64,000 bases of DNA, from NCBI RefSeq assembly GCF_002354895.1, contig NZ_CP023439.1, positions 5,022,001-5,086,000 of the forward strand, written 5' to 3'. A program made the translations under genes and the position numbers. The DNA is from Thauera sp. K11 (GTDB lineage Bacteria; Pseudomonadota; Gammaproteobacteria; Burkholderiales; Rhodocyclaceae). The notes under the pieces are model-generated. The model was not told the origin of the DNA and made no database searches. It was given only the letters and a program-made list of their open reading frames with translations. Positions 56,351-64,000 of this stretch are shown here, one piece after another (within the stretch, counting starts at the first letter, position 1; each line of letters starts with the position of its first letter).

Positions 56351-57478
56351 GTGACGCCTCAATCAAGAGTTTTCGATCTTCGATCCCGACTCGCGCGTCG
56401 TCTCGGACTGCTGTCGACCGGCTGCCTGCTGCTGCTGATCGCGGCGCTGCTGGGCATGCTGGCCACTGTGTTCGTCGCCATGGGCCACAGTTGGGAGGGC
56501 GTGCTGAAGGGCGACCCGACGCGGGCCGGCCTGTGGAGCCTGCTCGCCGTCACCGTCGCGCTCAGCATGGTGCGGCTGGTGGGCGTGGTCTGCCACACGT
56601 CGCCGCTGCCGCAGGGCATCCGCCTTCCGCGCCAGGCCGCCGAGGACTTCTACCGGTTGATGGACGACATCGCCGCGAGCTTCGGCATTCCGCCGGTTCA
56701 GCATGTCTGGATCAGTTGCGACATGAACGCCGTCGTGCTGCAGCGTCCGGCCTGGGGCTGGATCGGACCGATCCGCACCCATCTGCTGATCGGCCTGCCG
56801 CTCGCGCACAGCGTGTCGGCGGCGCAACTGGCCGCCGTGCTGGCGCATGAATTCGCACATCTGGCGCGCCAGCGTTCCGGGCTCGGCGCCCAGGCCGCCC
56901 ACTTGCGCGCGTGGTGGGCGCGCGTGCTGGACGAAGCCTTCGAGAACTTCCCCTGGGCCGCCGACTGGCTGGAGCGCAGGGCGCACCGTTTCTACCGCGA
57001 CATGCTGCGGCTCGCCCGGCTGGAGGAATTCGAGGCGGATGCCTGCGCCGCGCAGGTGGTCGGCCGGGCGCTGATGGGGGAGACCCTGGTCGAGATCGGC
57101 CTCAAGGCCCGCTTCCTGGAGCAGGATTACTGGCCGAAGGTGATGGCCCAGAGCATGCAGTTCCCGAGTCCGTCGATCCGCCCCTACCGGGAAATGGGGC
57201 TGGGCGTGGCGGCGGGCTTCCTGCGCCGCGAGTCGGTCGCGGAAGACCTCTCACACTACGAGGCCGGCGGCGGCAGCCTGCCGCTGCATCCGACGCTGCA
57301 CGAGCGCTTGCGCGCCCTGGGCACCCCGCTGCGCGCGGCCGCCGAGGACCAGCCCTCCGCCGCGGGCCACTATTTCGCTCCGCTGCTGCCCACCCTGGCG
57401 TGGGCCTTCGACCGCGCCTGGTGGGAGGATGCGCGCGAAGACTGGCAGCAGCGCTACCTGGATACGCGGGACGACTGA
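56351..57478 (+). CDS. M48 family metallopeptidase-like membrane protein
   Basis: A 375-residue protein. Two hydrophobic segments (about residues 18-44 and 64-84) are followed by a cytoplasmic or periplasmic M48-type zinc domain with HEFAH at 166-170 and EFEADA as the probable third ligand. The last 100 residues are helical and rich in Trp. GTG 56351 was chosen over ATG 56285 because it has GGGAG upstream and the extra 22 codons look unlike the neighbouring codon use. It is a separate type from the M48 peptidase at 27496; its substrate is unknown. Confidence 0.8.
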   Translation: MTPQSRVFDLRSRLARRLGLLSTGCLLLLIAALLGMLATVFVAMGHSWEGVLKGDPTRAGLWSLLAVTVALSMVRLVGVVCHTSPLPQGIRLPRQAAEDFYRLMDDIAASFGIPPVQHVWISCDMNAVVLQRPAWGWIGPIRTHLLIGLPLAHSVSAAQLAAVLAHEFAHLARQRSGLGAQAAHLRAWWARVLDEAFENFPWAADWLERRAHRFYRDMLRLARLEEFEADACAAQVVGRALMGETLVEIGLKARFLEQDYWPKVMAQSMQFPSPSIRPYREMGLGVAAGFLRRESVAEDLSHYEAGGGSLPLHPTLHERLRALGTPLRAAAEDQPSAAGHYFAPLLPTLAWAFDRAWWEDAREDWQQRYLDTRDD

Positions 57479-57492
57479 CCGGCACCGCCGGC

Positions 57493-58479
57493 TCAGCCGA
57501 TTTCGCGCAGCGCCGCCCGCAGTCCGGCGCCAAGGCGCGCCCAGCCCGGCTCGTCCGGCGGCAGACCGAAGCGCAGGCTCGCCGGTTCGTCGAACAGCCG
57601 TACCAGGATGCCGCGACGGGCGAGCGACTCGTGCAGGGCGGCAGCGCGCGGGTGGGCAAGCCACTTGAACAGCGCGGGGCCCGACGGAGTGCCGAGGCCG
57701 GTCGCGTAGAGCAATTGCGCCAGCCGGGCGCCCTCTCCGGCGAGGCGCAGCCGCGCCTGCCGCTGCCATTCGCGGTCGGCCAGGGCATGGCGCGCCGCGT
57801 GGCGTCCCGGTCCGCTGACGGCCCAGGGGCCGAGTGCCGCGGCGAGCTGCAGGCGCAGCGCGGGCGGCGCCAGGACGAAACCCACGCGCGCCCCCGCCAG
57901 GCCGAAGAACTTGCCCAGCGAACGCAGCACCACGAGGCCGGGCCGGCCCGCCAGCGGGGCGAGGCTGTCCTCCGGCTCGGCGTCGATGAACGCCTCATCC
58001 ACGATCAGCCAGCCGCCGCGGCGTGCCAGCCGTGCGTGCCAGTCGAGCAGCACGTCGCGGCCGAAGCGTGTGCCGGTGGGGTTGTTCGGATTGACCAGCA
58101 CGACGACGTCGCTGGCATCGACGGCCGCGTCCAGTTCCGCCGCGGTGCGGTGGTGCGGTGTGCGCCCGCGCCAGGCATGCGCATGTTCGGCGTAGCCGGG
58201 CACGAGCAGGCTGACGTGCCGGCCCGGAATCAGCGCCGGCAGGGCCTGTATGGCCGCTTGCGAGCCGGCGACCGGCAGCAGTTCGCGTGTGCCGAAGTAG
58301 CCGGCGGCGGCGTCTTCCAGGCCGTCGTCCTCTTCCGGCAGGCGCTGCCAGGCTTCCGCGGGAAGGGGCGGAACCGGATAGCCGAGCGGGTTGAGGCCGG
58401 TGGAGAGGTCGAGCCAGTCGGCCAGCGGGATGCCGTGGCGGGCGGCGGCGCTGCGCAGCCGCCCGCCATGCTCAAGCAC
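57493..58479 (-). CDS. cobD: Threonine-phosphate decarboxylase CobD
   Basis: A 328-residue PLP enzyme (aminotransferase fold) that makes (R)-1-amino-2-propanol phosphate for the B12 nucleotide loop. Seen are [15 protein letters not shown] at the N-terminus, VNPNNPTGT (about 129-137), IVDEAFID (159-166) and the PLP lysine Lys190 in [11 protein letters not shown]. It overlaps cbiB by eight bases, and both act in the same branch of the pathway. Confidence 0.93.
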   Translation of the reverse strand: MLEHGGRLRSAAARHGIPLADWLDLSTGLNPLGYPVPPLPAEAWQRLPEEDDGLEDAAAGYFGTRELLPVAGSQAAIQALPALIPGRHVSLLVPGYAEHAHAWRGRTPHHRTAAELDAAVDASDVVVLVNPNNPTGTRFGRDVLLDWHARLARRGGWLIVDEAFIDAEPEDSLAPLAGRPGLVVLRSLGKFFGLAGARVGFVLAPPALRLQLAAALGPWAVSGPGRHAARHALADREWQRQARLRLAGEGARLAQLLYATGLGTPSGPALFKWLAHPRAAALHESLARRGILVRLFDEPASLRFGLPPDEPGWARLGAGLRAALREIG

Positions 58480-59428
58480 CGCCGCCCCCGGGGAACCGGA
58501 TGGGAACCTGCGGCTCCGCCAGCGCGATCAGGATGGCGATGCCGAGCCACAGCAGCACGCCGCGCCGGACCAAGCTTACTGCGGCGCGGATCGATGCGGC
58601 GTCGGGCGGCGCGCCCTCGCCCAGCGGCGGCCGGGTCTCGACGCGCCCGTGATAGATCGCCGTGCCGCCGAGCGCGACACCCAGCGCGCCGGCGCCGGCC
58701 GCCATCACCGGCCCGGCGTTGGGGCTGTCCCAGGCCGGCGCTTGGCGGCGCCAGCAGGCCAGCGCGAGCCGGGTGCGGCCCAGCAGCGCGTAGGTGAGCG
58801 CGGTCAGGCGGGCGGGCAGGGCGTTGAGGACGTCGTCGATGCGTGCCGCCGCCCAGCCGAAGCGCAGGTAGCGGGGCGTACGATAGCCCCACATCGCGTC
58901 GAGCGTGTTCGCCAGGCGGAACAGCAGCGCACCCCAGCCACCGGCGAGGAGGAACCAGAACAGCGCGCCGAAGACCGCGTCGTTGCCGTTTTCGAGCACC
59001 GACTCGGTGCCGGCCCGGGCCACGCCGGCGGCATCCAGCGCGGCGGTGTCGCGGCTGACGATCCGGCCGACGCACGTTCGCGCTTGCGCCAGATCACCGG
59101 CGGCCAGCGGTGCGGCGATGGCCTCGGCATGCTCCGCCAGGCTGCGGCCGCCGAGTGCGAAGTACAACAGCACGACGTCCACCGGCCAGTGGGCGAGCGG
59201 ATGTACGGCACGCAGGACCGCCGCGAGGGCGACCCAGGGCAGCACCGCGAGCGTCCATGCCGCCAGGCCGGCCGCCCGGCCTTCGGCGCGCAGCCGCACC
59301 AGCCGTTCGACGCCCGCGGCCCAGCGGCCGAAGCCGACCAGCGGATGCAGGCGTCGCGGTTCGCCGAACAGGCGGTCGGCGAGCAGGCCGGCGGCGAGCT
59401 TGAACACGAGCAGGGCGAATGCGGACAT
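58472..59428 (-). CDS. cbiB: Adenosylcobinamide-phosphate synthase CbiB
   Basis: A 318-residue polytopic membrane enzyme that joins aminopropanol phosphate to adenosylcobyric acid. Marks: [18 protein letters not shown] (about 18-35), [34 protein letters not shown] (conserved acidic loop), and about five membrane helices. First gene of the cbiB-cobD operon, divergent from cobQ. Confidence 0.94.
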   Translation of the reverse strand: MSAFALLVFKLAAGLLADRLFGEPRRLHPLVGFGRWAAGVERLVRLRAEGRAAGLAAWTLAVLPWVALAAVLRAVHPLAHWPVDVVLLYFALGGRSLAEHAEAIAAPLAAGDLAQARTCVGRIVSRDTAALDAAGVARAGTESVLENGNDAVFGALFWFLLAGGWGALLFRLANTLDAMWGYRTPRYLRFGWAAARIDDVLNALPARLTALTYALLGRTRLALACWRRQAPAWDSPNAGPVMAAGAGALGVALGGTAIYHGRVETRPPLGEGAPPDAASIRAAVSLVRRGVLLWLGIAILIALAEPQVPIRFPGGGGA

Positions 59429-59526
59429 GGAGGACGGCGTCCCGGGATGGGTGCAAGGCGCCGCGGCGGTGGCCCGCGATCGGCGATAATCGGCGCCCTC
59501 GATGGAAAGGCCCCGGATTTTACGCG

Positions 59527-61014
59527 ATGTCCCACGCTTTGACCCTCATGGTGCAGGGCACCACCTCCGACGCCGGCAAGAGCACGCTGGTGGCTGGGCT
59601 TGCGCGCGCGCTGCGCCGGCGCGGCCTGCGCGTGGCGCCGTTCAAGCCGCAGAACATGGCGCTCAATTCCGCGGTGACCGCCGACGGCGGCGAGATCGGC
59701 CGCGCCCAGGCGCTGCAGGCGCTGGCCGCCGGCGTGGCGCCGCACACCGACTTCAACCCGGTGCTGCTCAAGCCCTCGAGCGACGTCGGCGCGCAGGTCA
59801 TCATCCACGGCCGCGCGGTCGCCAACCTGTCGGCGCGCGACTACCACGCCTACAAGCCGACCGCGATGGCGGCGGTGATGCAGAGCTGGCATCGGCTGGC
59901 CGGTGCCTACGACGCGGTGCTGGTGGAGGGCGCGGGCAGCCCGGCGGAGATCAACCTGCGCGACCGCGACATCGCCAACATGGGCTTCGCCGAGGCCGCC
60001 GACGTGCCGGTGGTGCTGGTGGCCGACATCGACCGCGGCGGCGTGTTCGCGCACCTGGTCGGCACGCTGGAGCTGCTGTCGCCTTCGGAGCAGGCGCGCG
60101 TGCGGGGCTTCGTGATCAACCGTTTCCGCGGCGACCTCGGGCTGCTGCGGCCGGGACTCGACTGGCTGGAGGCGCGCACCGGGCGGCCGGTGTTCGGCGT
60201 GCTGCCCTACCTGCACGGCTTGTTCCTGGATGCGGAGGATGCGGTGGCGGACACGGCTGCCGACGTCGCCGCCGCGGAGGGTGCGCTGCGGGTGGTCGCG
60301 CCGGTGTTCCCGCGTATTTCCAACCATACCGATCTCGACGCGCTGCGTCTGCATCCGGCGGTGGATTTCCGCTGGGTCGGGCCCGGCCAGGAGATTCCGC
60401 CCGCCGACCTCGTCGTGCTGCCCGGTTCGAAAAGCGTGCAGGCCGACCTCGCCTGGCTGCGCGCGCAGGGCTGGGAGGCGGCGATCCGGCGTCACCTGCG
60501 CTACGGCGGCAAGCTCATCGGCATCTGCGGCGGCTTCCAGATGCTGGGGCGGGAAGTCGCAGACCCGCATGGTGTCGAGGGGGCCCCGGGCAGCACGGCC
60601 GGGCTGGGCCTGCTCGACATGCGCACCGTGCTCGAGCGCGAGAAGCGGCTCGACAACGTGCGCGGCCACCTGACGCTGGAGGGCGAGCCCGGCGTGGCGG
60701 GCTACGAGATCCACATGGGCGTGTCCAGCGGGCCGGCGACCGAGGAAGCGCCTGCGGCGGTGCTGCAGTGCGCCGACGGCGGCGTGCGCACCGACGGCGC
60801 GCGCTCGGCGGACGACCAGATCCTCGGCACCTACGTCCATGGCCTGTTCGACGCGCCCGCGGCGCTGGCCGCCCTGCTGGCATGGGCGGGCGGGCAGGCG
60901 GCCGCGCCGGTCGATCTGGCGGCGCGGCGCGAGGCCGATCTCGATCGCCTGGCCGACGCGGTCGAAGCACACGTCGATCTGCACGCCCTGTTCGGCGGCA
61001 GGCTGCGGCCGTGA
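59527..61014 (+). CDS. cobQ: Cobyric acid synthase CobQ
   Basis: A 495-residue glutamine amidotransferase that amidates side chains b, d, e and g. The ATPase half opens with [17 protein letters not shown] (about 9-25) and has [11 protein letters not shown]. The C-terminal class I amidotransferase-like half has [11 protein letters not shown] with the nucleophile Cys and the later GYEIHMG. It stands apart from cobB, next to cbiB, whose substrate it makes. Confidence 0.95.
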   Translation: MSHALTLMVQGTTSDAGKSTLVAGLARALRRRGLRVAPFKPQNMALNSAVTADGGEIGRAQALQALAAGVAPHTDFNPVLLKPSSDVGAQVIIHGRAVANLSARDYHAYKPTAMAAVMQSWHRLAGAYDAVLVEGAGSPAEINLRDRDIANMGFAEAADVPVVLVADIDRGGVFAHLVGTLELLSPSEQARVRGFVINRFRGDLGLLRPGLDWLEARTGRPVFGVLPYLHGLFLDAEDAVADTAADVAAAEGALRVVAPVFPRISNHTDLDALRLHPAVDFRWVGPGQEIPPADLVVLPGSKSVQADLAWLRAQGWEAAIRRHLRYGGKLIGICGGFQMLGREVADPHGVEGAPGSTAGLGLLDMRTVLEREKRLDNVRGHLTLEGEPGVAGYEIHMGVSSGPATEEAPAAVLQCADGGVRTDGARSADDQILGTYVHGLFDAPAALAALLAWAGGQAAAPVDLAARREADLDRLADAVEAHVDLHALFGGRLRP

Positions 61015-61108
61015 GCCATCGCTGCCGCCGGCAGGCAGGCCCCATCCGGTTCGGCGGGGCGCGGCGAGAATTCCGTGTGCGTCCGACCGGCAAGATTACA
61101 ATTCGGTT

Positions 61109-61960
61109 ATGAACACGATCCCCGATCGTCCGCATGGCGCCGAGGCGTCGCCGCTGGGCCGCGCAGTGGCCTATCGCGACACCTACGCGCCCGAACTCCT
61201 GTTCCCGATCGACCGCCAGCTCAAGCGCGCGGAACTCGGCCTGCAGGCAGGGGCGCTGCCTTTCGTCGGCGAAGACCTGTGGAATGCCTACGAGCTGTCC
61301 TGGCTCGATCCGCGCGGCAAGCCGGTAGTGGCGCTGGGACGCTTCCGCGTGCCGGCGTCGACGCCGCGCCTGGTGGAATCGAAGTCGCTCAAGCTCTATC
61401 TGAATTCCTTCAACCAGCAGCGTTTTGCCTCGGCCGACGGGGTGCGGGACGCGATCGCGCGCGACCTCTCCGCCGCGGCGGGCGGCACGGTGGCGGTCGA
61501 TGTGGTGCCGCTGGCGCTGCGGCCGCAGCGTCTTGCCGCGTATCCGGAGGGCGTCTGCCTGGATACGCTGGACATCGACATCGACACTTACCAGCCCGAA
61601 CCGGCCTTCCTGCGCGTCGCCGACGATGGCGGCGAGGTCGGCGAGACCCTGTATTCGCACCTGCTGAAGTCCAATTGCCTGGTGACCGGGCAGCCCGACT
61701 GGGGCATGCTGGTCGTGCGCTACCGCGGCCGGCCCATCGACCGCGCAGGGCTGTTGCGCTACATCGTGTCCTTCCGCGGGCACAACGAGTTCCACGAGCA
61801 GTGCGTCGAGCGCGTGTTCTGCGACATCCTCGCGCGCTGCCGGCTGGCGGAACTGGCGGTGTGGGCGCGCTACACGCGGCGCGGCGGGCTCGACATCAAC
61901 CCCTTCCGCGCCACTCATGCCGGACTGCGTGCCGGCGAAGAGATGGAAGTGCGGCAATAG
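61109..61960 (+). CDS. queF: NADPH-dependent 7-cyano-7-deazaguanine reductase QueF
   Basis: A 283-residue long-form QueF that reduces preQ0 to preQ1 for queuosine. Cys190 in [13 protein letters not shown] is the thioimide-forming residue, and [17 protein letters not shown] and [14 protein letters not shown] are the substrate- and NADPH-binding blocks. A TACAAT at 61097-61102 lies only about 7 bp before the ATG, so a very short leader is possible. No link to B12 genes other than position. Confidence 0.95.
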   Translation: MNTIPDRPHGAEASPLGRAVAYRDTYAPELLFPIDRQLKRAELGLQAGALPFVGEDLWNAYELSWLDPRGKPVVALGRFRVPASTPRLVESKSLKLYLNSFNQQRFASADGVRDAIARDLSAAAGGTVAVDVVPLALRPQRLAAYPEGVCLDTLDIDIDTYQPEPAFLRVADDGGEVGETLYSHLLKSNCLVTGQPDWGMLVVRYRGRPIDRAGLLRYIVSFRGHNEFHEQCVERVFCDILARCRLAELAVWARYTRRGGLDINPFRATHAGLRAGEEMEVRQ

Positions 61961-61986
61961 CCGCGGCCCCTGTCCCGCGGGAATCC

Positions 61987-63606
61987 ATGTCCTGTCCTGT
62001 TCCTCCGCGTGTTTTGCAAGTGACGTTGCCGATCGGCGGCGACGATGCGGAAAACCCGCGTCTCGCCCTGCTGCAGGGGCATGCCGGTGCGGCGGTGTGG
62101 GACATGCCCGTACCTGCTGCCGGCCGCGTCGATCCCGCCGGTCCCGCGTCGTGGTCGCCGGGCTTTGCCCGCGTGCTGGGCTACCCGCCGGGGCAGCGGC
62201 TGGCCGGGAGGGTGGACAACCTCGCCCGCCTGCTGCATCCGGACGACCGCTCGGCGACGCTGGAAGCGCTCGGCGAATACATGCGCAGCGGCGAGGGCGG
62301 CTTCGCGGCCGAGTGCCGGCTGCGCTGCCACGACGGCTATTACCGCTGGTTCCGGCTCACCGCGGATGCGCAGCATGATGCCGACGGGCGGGTATCCTGG
62401 ATCGGCGGAGCGCTGACCGACATCCACGAACTCGTCGCCAGCCGCCGCGCGCTTGCCCGGGCGGACGGGCTGCGTTCGCTCAACCGGTTCCACGACCACG
62501 CCGCCCGGCTGGCGAACGCGGTCGCGCGCATGCGGCTGGACGGGCTCGACGAGGGCGTGCTGAACTGCCTGCGCATCCTCGGCAGCTATCTCGAGGCCGA
62601 CCGGGCCTATCTGTTCCGCGTCGACACTGCGCAGAAGGCGTGGGTGGTCACCCACGAATGGTGCGCCGAAGGCATCGTGCCGCGGCCCTGCAAACCCCGG
62701 GACATGCCTTTCGGGCTGTTCCCCGGTCTGTGCGACAGCCTGCGCCAGGGACAGGGGATGGCCATCGGCGGAGCGGGCGATCTCGCCCGCCTGAGCCCCG
62801 CGGCGCAGGCATACCTGGAGGCGCAGAGCGTGCACGCGATGCTGATCCATCCGGTGTGCGCAGACGGCGAGCTGCTGGGTTTCGTCGGCTTCGACGACAC
62901 CCGCCGCGAACGCCAGTTCTCCGATACCGACCGCGCGCTGCTGGCCCTGGCGGCCGAGAACCTGTCGGCCCTGATGATGCGCCACCGCCACTACCAGCGC
63001 GAACAGGAGGCGCGCCGCGCGCTCGAGCGGGTCAACCACCAGCTCGTCGAGGCGCTGGCCGAGGTCGAACGGCTGGCGCGCCACGACGCGCTGACCGGCC
63101 TGTTCAACCGCGGCTGGCTGGATCAGGCGCTGAAGGCGGAGGCCAGGCGTTTCCGGCGGGCACCGTACCCGCTGTCCGTCATCCTGATCGACATCGATCA
63201 CTTCAAGCAGATCAACGACACCCGCGGCCACGACGCCGGAGACCGCGTGCTGATCGCGATCGCCGCCGCCCTGCGGCGGGAGGTGCGGGGAGGCGACAGC
63301 GCCGGCCGCTGGGGCGGGGAGGAGTTCCTCGTCATCGCGCCCGACACGCCGCGCGATGCCGCGCTGCAGCTTGCCGAACGCCTGCGTGCGGCGATCGCCG
63401 GCCTGAGGCTCGCGTGCCCGGCCACCGCCAGTTTCGGCGTCGCCGAACTGCAGGCGGGCGAGAGCATCAGCCGCCTCCTGATACGGGCCGACCGCGCCCT
63501 CTACCGGGCCAAGCAGGAAGGCCGCGACCGCGTCTGCGGTGCACCGCCGGATGCAGGCACGGACGGTATCCGGGCGCGGCAGGGCCGTGTTTCTGATGCA
63601 AATTAA
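61987..63606 (+). CDS. PAS-GAF-GGDEF diguanylate cyclase
   Basis: A 539-residue cytoplasmic signalling enzyme. About residues 45-140 are a PAS fold (YYRWFRLTADAQHD, then a DIHE end), about 175-330 a GAF domain, 335-365 a coiled coil, and 370-520 a GGDEF cyclase with the GGEEF active site at 443-447 and DALTGLFNRGWLD at the start. An RGGD inhibitory site (434-437) sits five residues before the active site, so product inhibition by c-di-GMP is expected. No EAL domain. It may control biofilm or surface polysaccharide output. Confidence 0.92.
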   Translation: MSCPVPPRVLQVTLPIGGDDAENPRLALLQGHAGAAVWDMPVPAAGRVDPAGPASWSPGFARVLGYPPGQRLAGRVDNLARLLHPDDRSATLEALGEYMRSGEGGFAAECRLRCHDGYYRWFRLTADAQHDADGRVSWIGGALTDIHELVASRRALARADGLRSLNRFHDHAARLANAVARMRLDGLDEGVLNCLRILGSYLEADRAYLFRVDTAQKAWVVTHEWCAEGIVPRPCKPRDMPFGLFPGLCDSLRQGQGMAIGGAGDLARLSPAAQAYLEAQSVHAMLIHPVCADGELLGFVGFDDTRRERQFSDTDRALLALAAENLSALMMRHRHYQREQEARRALERVNHQLVEALAEVERLARHDALTGLFNRGWLDQALKAEARRFRRAPYPLSVILIDIDHFKQINDTRGHDAGDRVLIAIAAALRREVRGGDSAGRWGGEEFLVIAPDTPRDAALQLAERLRAAIAGLRLACPATASFGVAELQAGESISRLLIRADRALYRAKQEGRDRVCGAPPDAGTDGIRARQGRVSDAN

Positions 63607-63735
63607 ATCTATCGTCGGTGCTGTTGCAAACCTGCAATAAAGTTGTTTCCGGCGACATTCCGGCGTAGGAAAATGCCCCTGCGTGGGTTAACATCCCGCC
63701 AGTTTCAACCGCCCTACATCCATGAGGTAAGGACC

Positions 63736-64000
63736 ATGAAAGTGTTCGTTGCTGCCGCGGTTGCCGCGGGTCTTCTGTCGGCCGCTCCGGCCTTTGCCAA
63801 CGCCGACCTCGCCAAGGCCAAGAACTGCCTTGCCTGTCATGCGGTGGACAAGAAGCTGGTGGGCCCGGCGTACAAGGACGTCGCTGCCAAGTACGCCGGT
63901 CAGAAGGAAGCCGCCGCGGCGCTGGCGACCAAGATCCAGAAGGGCGGCGTGGGCGTGTGGGGCCAGATCCCGATGCCGCCCAACCCGCAGGTGAGCGAGG
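63736..64000 (+). CDS. Small periplasmic cytochrome c, 3' end outside window
   Basis: The first 88 codons of a class I cytochrome c of the c551/c552 type. A signal peptide (about 1-21, ending AFA) is followed by CLACH at 31-35 with the two haem-binding cysteines and His; LVGPAYKDVAAKY follows. The methionine sixth ligand would be expected near PMPPNP. The start has TAAGGACC upstream. It would carry electrons to a terminal oxidase or nitrite reductase. Confidence 0.92.
   Translation, partial: MKVFVAAAVAAGLLSAAPAFANADLAKAKNCLACHAVDKKLVGPAYKDVAAKYAGQKEAAAALATKIQKGGVGVWGQIPMPPNPQVSE

Overview
The window is a G+C-rich stretch (mostly about 65-73 %) of a Gram-negative betaproteobacterial chromosome. 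Gene content fits the Rhodocyclales (Thauera/Azoarcus-like): LPS and exopolysaccharide genes, TonB-dependent vitamin B12 uptake, late B12 synthesis, a RhlE helicase and a high-potential-type cytochrome c. The species is not proven by the sequence. No rRNA, tRNA or CRISPR array was seen.

Region 1 (1-23408) builds cell-surface glycan. Genes 1-5547 (+) are a glycosyltransferase cut by the window edge and a PglC/PglD/PglE/PglF-like set for UDP-di-N-acetylbacillosamine and its transfer to undecaprenyl phosphate. The first 2.5 kb has visibly lower G+C. A YefM/YoeB toxin-antitoxin pair with a TGTACA operator follows. A minus-strand operon (6245-12961) holds a polysaccharide deacetylase, three GT4 enzymes, a GT9 heptosyltransferase-type enzyme and a membrane protein. 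Divergent from it, 13119-17974 holds three tandem paralogous GT4 enzymes, a sulfotransferase and a pyruvyl-transferase-like protein, suggesting an acidic glycan. Minus-strand genes 18022-23408 are msbA, a CX5R phosphatase, an HldE-like heptose kinase whose second domain is degenerate, and an ArnT-like membrane glycosyltransferase.

Region 2 (23470-40242) is a vitamin B12 region: cobC, cobS and cobT (-), a DUF898 protein with an M48 peptidase, glutathione reductase, cobU (-), then a cobalamin riboswitch in front of two TonB-dependent receptors (the second with a 1-nt frameshift near its 3' end), btuC, btuD, cobB/cbiA and, beyond the convergent btuF, cobA. A second B12 block lies at 57493-61014 (cobD, cbiB, cobQ).

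Region 3 (40197-41824) is a small lower-G+C insert between two perfect 37-bp direct repeats. It carries a toxin-antitoxin pair and a winged-helix protein. An HPP/CBS membrane protein follows.

Region 4 (43140-50999) is the most interesting locus: a giant passenger-type surface protein whose 5' end holds about 29.5 copies of an 8-bp repeat. The only start codon with a good ribosome binding site (43217) is out of frame with the body in this copy. One added unit or two lost units would join them exactly, so this looks like a slipped-strand phase switch found in the OFF state.

Region 5 (51217-64000) holds psd, a CBS protein, a CoA-transferase, rhlE, an M48 peptidase, the second B12 block, queF, a PAS-GAF-GGEEF diguanylate cyclase and a cytochrome c cut by the right edge.
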